Below, in pieces: positions 58,650 through 64,000 of a stretch of 64,000 bases of DNA. A model generated the notes under the pieces. The model searched no databases. It was not told the origin of the DNA and saw nothing but the letters and a program-made list of their open reading frames with translations. Where the stretch lies: positions 108,676 to 172,675 of the forward strand of contig NZ_AUXV01000004.1 of NCBI RefSeq assembly GCF_001625575.1, given 5' to 3'. This DNA comes from Pseudoalteromonas luteoviolacea S2607. GTDB lineage: Bacteria > Pseudomonadota > Gammaproteobacteria > Enterobacterales > Alteromonadaceae. Position numbers and translations under genes: made by a program. The first letter of the stretch is position 1. Every line of letters starts with the position of its first letter.

Positions 58650-61600
58650 TGAAAAAGCTTGATATGACCACGTCAATTTTGGGTGTGATGATCCCTTCTC
58701 TAGTTGTGGCCAATACTTCCCCCAATATTACTGATAGCTACTTTACATCATCTCATGAAGTTCCAACCTTAGATTCTATTAAAATCAGTGATGTTGAGTA
58801 CTTTCAGCAAACGACCACGAACGCGCAAAGAAAAGTGCAGGCATTCGATATTAATCCCAACAATAAGACGCCCGCCGTGGAGGATGCGGCAAAATCAGCC
58901 ACGATGGCATTTTTAGCGAAACAAGGGCTGCTCGATAGTGAAGGGATTGACTCCACACTGGTCAATGGGGAAGTAAGCATTGCTAAAGAGCTCGCCGCCT
59001 CTTGCCAGGTCACGTTCGGTTGCACCACAGCTTATGGTAGCCAAGCAAGTTGTGAGGCGGGACCTGGTCCTGGAGTTTGGTTTCCAGATACCGATGATTG
59101 TACTGCGGCTGCCCCCGACCCTGACATCAATTTGAAAGGCAATGGTCAATCGATTACTTCTGGGACCACGGCTTTAAGCGCGAGTAACCACACGGATTTT
59201 GGTTCGCATCAAACTGGTGGCAGTAACTTTACTCGCACGTTCACTATCGAAAATGTGATAGCTGCATCCACATTGACTTTAAGCGGCTCTCCACTTGTAA
59301 GTATCTCGGCTTCTGGTGATTTTTCCATTTCGAGCCAACCTGGCTCTAGTTCTCTTAATGGTGTGACAAGCACAACCTTTGTTGTTCAGCTTGACCCAAC
59401 AACCGTCGGTTCCCCCAACGCCACAGTTACCATTACCAGTAATGACCCAAATGAGGGCACCTATACTTTTAAAGTGGGTGCGACAGTAACGGCTGCTAAT
59501 ACGGCGCCTGTAGTGGATTTAGACTCTGCGGCTGGCGGCAATAATAGGTCGTCCGCTTTTTCTGAAGGGAGTGGTGGAGTTGGTATTACCAATAGTGCCA
59601 GCGTGACCGATGCAGAATCGGATACAATAAAAACGATTACCGTATCACTGACTAATGATCAGGATGGCGCGTCTGAAGGCTTGAATGTAACCGGTGCAGC
59701 ACAAAATGCTTTGAATGGTGTGAGTGGTAAATCAGATATTACTTTGCAAGACACGATTTCGATTACGGGTGCAACTGCAACTTTGGCACAAGTGCAAACG
59801 TTTTTAGATGCAATCACATTTAACAATACCTCTTCGACGCCGAATACGACAGCAAGAACTGTGACTGTGGTTGTCAACGATGGTACAGACAACAGCGTTT
59901 CGCGCACATCAACGGTGAGTGTTAGCAATGTCACATCGACGACTTCTTCTGGTGCACCGTTTAATACCACAACTGGCGCAAATTTGAATCCAGCTATTTT
60001 ATTTACCAGTGAGAATGAATCGCTGACAATTGCGCAAACTTCACATGCCACAGGCTCTACAGCAGATGGTGGTGGCGGAACGGATACGCTTAGTGTGTCT
60101 GATGGGGTGGATATCAGTGGGCTTACATCACTGACTAACTTTGAAACACTGGATGCGGCAAACAATGGCAACCTGACTCTGACAGAATCTCAACATGAGT
60201 CTTTTACGACTATAAATGGAGTCAATACAAATCAGTTTACGATATCTAGTGCCAATGGTAATAGCGAATTAACCGCTGATGCTGACATTGAAACTTATAT
60301 TTTGAATGCGGCGATGACGTTGACATTGGGAAGCGCATCGCAAAACGTAACCGGTAGTAGCGCCAATGATGTGATTAATGCCGCGGCTTTAACTGTAACG
60401 GGCACACTGAATGCGGGAGGTGGTAGCGGAGATACATTGCGTTTGTCAAACGGGGCAAATATCGCCGGGGCGACAGTGTCAAATATTGAAATACTGGAAC
60501 TGAGTTCAGGTGCGTCAGTCACTATGACCGAAGCCCAGCACGATAGTTTCAGCTCATTTACGGCAGCAGGTACGGATACAATCACGATATCTGCCGCAAC
60601 AGATGGTTTAACGGGTATTTCAGCGATTGAGTCGTATATATTGTCCGTCGCCAATTCAATTACTTTGGGTGCCGCTGGCCAAAATATTACCGGCAGTACA
60701 AACAATGACACGGTTAATATTGGAACTTTAACTGCAACGGGCACACTTGCTGGCGGTACCGGTACAGATACGTTATCAGTAGGAAACAGCGGGAGTATCG
60801 CAGGTGCAACGGTATCTGGGTTTGAAAATTTAACCCTATCAAGTGGTGCTTCGGCAACAATTGGTGCATCTCAATTATCGCAATTTTCTGGCACCGTTAC
60901 GGCAGCTGGAACTGAGACAATTTCTGTCAGTGGTGATGGTAATATTTCAACGGTTTCCGGAATAGAAAACTATGTGATTGGTGATGATTCATCCAATACA
61001 AGAAGTGTGACCGTTGCTGCTGCGGACCACTCAGTGACAGCAAATAGCACAAGTGACACAATCACTTTTGATATTGGCACATTAACCTATACAGGCACGC
61101 TTACCGGAGACAACACTAACGCCGATACGTTAAGTATGTCGAATGGCGCAAACATTAGCGGTGCGACAATCTCCAATGTGACTAACCTTTCGCTAGTAAG
61201 CGGTGCATCGGTGACCATGACTGCCAGTCAGCATGGTAATTTCAGTGGCTCTGTCACAGCTGGTGGGACAGAAACCATTATAATCAGTGGTGATGGAGAC
61301 ATAACCACACTTTCCAGTATTGAAAATTACACAATTGGTGATGACTCTTCAAACACCAGAACAGTTACAGTCGGTGCGACAACGAGTGTCACCGCGACTT
61401 CTGCAACTGACGCTGTTACTTTCAATATTGGGAGTCAAAGTTTTACAGGTAGCTTAACCGGTGAGGCCACGGTAGCAGATATCGTATCTGCAAGTAATGG
61501 TGCGGATACATCCGGCGGGAGTTTTACCAATGTGGGAACTCTGTCTTTAGCAAGTGGCGCAACAGTGACCATCGATGCTCAGAATATCAGTGATTTTTCT

Positions 61601-64000
61601 ACAGCTATTAATGGTGCTGCGGGCAGTGAAACTTTAAATCTTGTTGGTGGTGGCACCTTTAACTTTAGTTCTACCAGTGTATCGAGCGTAGAAAATATTT
61701 CACTGGGTTCAAATAGCGTTACCTCATTGACCATTACCGATAACTTCTCTTCAAATGGGGGGAGTGTAACTATCAGTAATTCATCTGGTTCTGCAATCAA
61801 CGCCGGTGTCACTATTAATGCATCGGCCCTTGCTGGTGATAGTTTGGTGATTTCAGCCACTGACCTGACAGGTAACGATACGCTTACTGGCGGGAATAGC
61901 GCCGACACATTGCGACCAGGCGCAGGTACTGACTCGATGACTGGTAACAGTGGCAATGACACATTTATTGGTAGTACGTCGGACTTAAACGGAGACACGA
62001 TCACCGACCTTGCTGTCGGCGATGTGATCACAGTCACAGGTGTGACAGGTTTAACGATCAACAATGTCCGTTTTAATGGCAATAGCACATTACAAGTCGA
62101 TACCGATGCAACTGACTTTGCAAGTATTGAGATTGCGTTGACGCTTTCTAATGCCCCTGGCGCAAGTCTAGACTTTACGGTTGCTGACAGTGGAGCAAAT
62201 ACAGAAATTACATTGATTGCAGCAAATGATGTCCCTGTTTTTAGCTCACTTAATGGACTGTCCACTTTCACAGAGAATGGCTCAGCAGTTGCGATTGATA
62301 GCGATGCTACTGTCGCTGATACAGAGCTCGATGCACTTAATGGCGGCGTAGGCAACTATAACGGAGCCTCGTTAACGATAGCTAGAAATGGCGGTGCGAA
62401 TGCACAGGATGTATTTGCTAATTTAAATTTATTGGGCACCCTAACACAGGGCAGTACATTTACTTATAATGGTACCAATGTAGGTACGGTGACGACAAAT
62501 TCTGCGGGTACGTTGGTACTGACATTTAATGCCAGTGCAACTTCTGCAATTGTTGATGGTGTAATTCAGTCCATCTCTTACGTAAATAACTCAGAGAGTC
62601 CTCTATCGAGTGTCACACTTAACTATACTTTTAACGATGGTACGGCGAATAGTTCGGGTACCAATCAGGCAGTAGTGACGATTAATGCTCAAAACGATGC
62701 ACCTACAGATATCGCTCTGTCATCTACCACAATAAATCAATCTGCAACCGCTGCAGCTACAAACGTCGGCAGTCTTTCTACTACAGATGTAGACGGAGGC
62801 GATAGCCATACTTATACTCTTGTCACAAGTGGCAGTAGCGCAAGTGGTACTTGTTCCGCGAACTCGGGCAACAGTAGTTTCCAAATCAGCAGCTCCAACT
62901 TGCAAACACAAGCAGCGCTTAGTGCTGGTAGCTATATTGTGTGTATTCAAAGCAATGATGGAACGACGACATTTCAAAAGTCATTCACAGTAACGGTATC
63001 GGATGACGTTGCACCAAATGCACCTTCGACACCAGATCTAACCTCTGGCTCAGATACTGGCGCTTCAAGTACGGATAATAATACCTCTGATACTACACCA
63101 ACGTTTAGCGGAACCGCTGAGTCAGGTAGCACAGTTCGACTCTACAGTGATCAAAGTGGCTCAACAGTACTTGGCAGTGCAACAGCGACAGGCGGCAACT
63201 GGCAAATAACAACGAGTGCATTAGCCGCGACAACACATGCTATCACCGCAAAAGCGACCGACGCTAGTAATAATGAGAGCAGTGCTTCTAGTGCACTAAG
63301 CGTGATCATAGACACCACAGCCCCAAACGCACCAAGTGCTCCCGATCTCTCTTCTAGTAGCGACTCGGGTAGCTCAACGATAGATAATATAACCAACGAT
63401 ACAACGCCGACGATCACCGGTACGGGCACTACCGGGGACACCATTAACTTGTCATCCAATTTAGATGGTAGCATTGGGAGCACCACCGTTTCTGGTGGCT
63501 CCTGGAGTATTACGTCCTCTACTTTACAGGCTGGCAACCATACTGTATCGGCACAATCGGTTGATAATGCGGGCAATGCTACGAGCGCTGCAAGCAACTT
63601 ATCACTCACTGTTGATACTCAGGCACCAAGCGGCCACAGCGTCTCGTTTGGCGATACCTTGTATTCAAACGCTGAAAAGGGGGCGACGTCCTTTACCTTT
63701 AGTAGCGCAGAAGTGGGGGCAACCTACAGCTATACCATTTCGAGCAGCAATGGTGGGACCAATGTCACAGGCAACGGCACGGTGACGTCGGCTAGCCAAC
63801 AGCTCTCCAATCTAGATCTCAGTGCCCTGAATGATGGCACTTTGACACTATCTGTGATTTTAACGGATACCGCAGGCAATGCCGCGACGGCGGTCACCAC
63901 CAATAGCACGTTAGATACTGCAGCGCCCAGTGGGCACAGCGTGGCCTTAAACGACACCAGTTATAACAGCACAGAGACAGGCGGTGTGAACTTTAGCTTT
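58649..64000 (+). CDS. Giant repeat adhesin (Ig-like and calcium-binding repeats), 5' part
   Basis: The open frame from ATG 58649 runs without stop for 1784 codons to the window end. An N-terminal signal-like segment ([14 protein letters not shown]) is followed by a Cys-containing N-domain, a choice-of-anchor-D-like Ig domain (about 150-270), a cadherin-like region, four or five tandem repeats of 112-119 residues (about 489-955), a hemolysin-type calcium repeat patch ([22 protein letters not shown] at about 1080), then a Bap-like series of Ig domains starting about 1450 ([31 protein letters not shown]). The protein is Ser/Thr/Gly rich and acidic, with almost no Cys after the N-domain. It is a probable type-I-secreted surface adhesin. 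Confidence 0.88.
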   Translation, partial: MKKLDMTTSILGVMIPSLVVANTSPNITDSYFTSSHEVPTLDSIKISDVEYFQQTTTNAQRKVQAFDINPNNKTPAVEDAAKSATMAFLAKQGLLDSEGIDSTLVNGEVSIAKELAASCQVTFGCTTAYGSQASCEAGPGPGVWFPDTDDCTAAAPDPDINLKGNGQSITSGTTALSASNHTDFGSHQTGGSNFTRTFTIENVIAASTLTLSGSPLVSISASGDFSISSQPGSSSLNGVTSTTFVVQLDPTTVGSPNATVTITSNDPNEGTYTFKVGATVTAANTAPVVDLDSAAGGNNRSSAFSEGSGGVGITNSASVTDAESDTIKTITVSLTNDQDGASEGLNVTGAAQNALNGVSGKSDITLQDTISITGATATLAQVQTFLDAITFNNTSSTPNTTARTVTVVVNDGTDNSVSRTSTVSVSNVTSTTSSGAPFNTTTGANLNPAILFTSENESLTIAQTSHATGSTADGGGGTDTLSVSDGVDISGLTSLTNFETLDAANNGNLTLTESQHESFTTINGVNTNQFTISSANGNSELTADADIETYILNAAMTLTLGSASQNVTGSSANDVINAAALTVTGTLNAGGGSGDTLRLSNGANIAGATVSNIEILELSSGASVTMTEAQHDSFSSFTAAGTDTITISAATDGLTGISAIESYILSVANSITLGAAGQNITGSTNNDTVNIGTLTATGTLAGGTGTDTLSVGNSGSIAGATVSGFENLTLSSGASATIGASQLSQFSGTVTAAGTETISVSGDGNISTVSGIENYVIGDDSSNTRSVTVAAADHSVTANSTSDTITFDIGTLTYTGTLTGDNTNADTLSMSNGANISGATISNVTNLSLVSGASVTMTASQHGNFSGSVTAGGTETIIISGDGDITTLSSIENYTIGDDSSNTRTVTVGATTSVTATSATDAVTFNIGSQSFTGSLTGEATVADIVSASNGADTSGGSFTNVGTLSLASGATVTIDAQNISDFSTAINGAAGSETLNLVGGGTFNFSSTSVSSVENISLGSNSVTSLTITDNFSSNGGSVTISNSSGSAINAGVTINASALAGDSLVISATDLTGNDTLTGGNSADTLRPGAGTDSMTGNSGNDTFIGSTSDLNGDTITDLAVGDVITVTGVTGLTINNVRFNGNSTLQVDTDATDFASIEIALTLSNAPGASLDFTVADSGANTEITLIAANDVPVFSSLNGLSTFTENGSAVAIDSDATVADTELDALNGGVGNYNGASLTIARNGGANAQDVFANLNLLGTLTQGSTFTYNGTNVGTVTTNSAGTLVLTFNASATSAIVDGVIQSISYVNNSESPLSSVTLNYTFNDGTANSSGTNQAVVTINAQNDAPTDIALSSTTINQSATAAATNVGSLSTTDVDGGDSHTYTLVTSGSSASGTCSANSGNSSFQISSSNLQTQAALSAGSYIVCIQSNDGTTTFQKSFTVTVSDDVAPNAPSTPDLTSGSDTGASSTDNNTSDTTPTFSGTAESGSTVRLYSDQSGSTVLGSATATGGNWQITTSALAATTHAITAKATDASNNESSASSALSVIIDTTAPNAPSAPDLSSSSDSGSSTIDNITNDTTPTITGTGTTGDTINLSSNLDGSIGSTTVSGGSWSITSSTLQAGNHTVSAQSVDNAGNATSAASNLSLTVDTQAPSGHSVSFGDTLYSNAEKGATSFTFSSAEVGATYSYTISSSNGGTNVTGNGTVTSASQQLSNLDLSALNDGTLTLSVILTDTAGNAATAVTTNSTLDTAAPSGHSVALNDTSYNSTETGGVNFSF
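60113..61510 (+). repeat. Tandem coding repeat in the giant adhesin
   Basis: The phrase [14 protein letters not shown] / [14 protein letters not shown] / [14 protein letters not shown] / [14 protein letters not shown] recurs at 60113, 60461, 60797 and 61154, giving periods of 348, 336 and 357 bases, with a more degenerate fifth unit after 61500. Each unit also has [18 protein letters not shown] and [19 protein letters not shown] blocks, so the units are homologous domains. Confidence 0.85.

Noticed and set aside
59659..62355. Long antisense open frames within the giant adhesin
   Set aside because: They lie opposite a coherent coding frame with domain repeats; Ser/Thr/Gly-rich repeat DNA lacks stops on the other strand, and the predicted Val/Pro/Leu-rich products have no domain, start site or context.
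1..64000. CRISPR arrays, rRNA, tRNA, intact insertion sequences
   Set aside because: No regularly spaced short repeats, no rRNA or tRNA core sequences and no intact transposase frame were found by reading both strands.

Overview
The window reads as chromosome of a marine gammaproteobacterium of the Alteromonadales, most likely Pseudoalteromonas or a close relative. The reasons are a moderately AT-rich base composition, short intergenic spaces with simple hairpin terminators, and the gene types seen: MacAB-like exporters with an NtrC-type two-component system, SigZ/ArsH, a dCache-type chemoreceptor, a YiaA protein, small secreted orphan proteins and a very large repeat adhesin. The genus is an inference. 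No rRNA, tRNA, CRISPR array, intact IS element or prophage is visible.

Layout. 0-2.9 kb: C-terminal part of a large AAA+ ATPase whose start lies before the window. 3.1-10.2 kb: ABC export operon (adaptor, ATPase, long permease) followed by an NtrC-family response regulator and its histidine kinase. 10.4-16 kb: metal-linked genes: a COG0523 GTPase lacking its usual cysteine motif, a permease divergent from an ArsR-type repressor with two copies of a candidate operator, ArsH with the sigma factor SigZ, and a DCC thioredoxin-fold protein. 16.2-25.6 kb: ordinary accessory genes (Kelch lipoprotein, HxlR regulator, GNAT, YiaA, DUF2145, a diguanylate cyclase, a secreted lipase pair).

25.7-36.1 kb is the first highlight: a compact type II (aromatic) polyketide locus. 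On the minus strand are a MarR regulator, four consecutive antibiotic-biosynthesis-monooxygenase (ABM) proteins and a short-chain dehydrogenase. On the plus strand are a lone LuxR-type HTH, a membrane protein, a di-domain aromatase/cyclase, an ActIII-like ketoreductase, ketosynthase KS-alpha, chain length factor, acyl carrier protein, a very strong terminator, and a phosphopantetheinyl transferase. These are enough to build, reduce, fold and oxidise an aromatic polyketide, using malonyl transferase from fatty acid synthesis. Such loci are typical of actinobacteria and uncommon in this group. The chain length factor carries Arg where actinobacterial ones carry Gln.

36.2-45.5 kb: a b-type and a c-prime-type cytochrome, small lipoproteins, a possible mobile-element remnant, a chemoreceptor, GNAT plus MFS exporter, a LysR regulator and an outer-membrane barrel.

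45.9-64 kb is the second highlight. A 1276-residue kinase/cyclase-like/AAA/TPR protein resembling the TOMM-system kinase/cyclase fusions sits in one operon with a c-type-cytochrome-like secreted protein and a small orphan protein. Diverging from it is a surface cassette: Tat-exported beta-propeller-like protein, Asp/Asn beta-hydroxylase, GNAT, DUF6916-like protein, three tandem tail-collar (MdpB-like) proteins, a subtilisin-type protease, a TIGR03032 protein and a giant repeat adhesin that runs off the window end. The tight packing argues that these genes act together at the cell surface.
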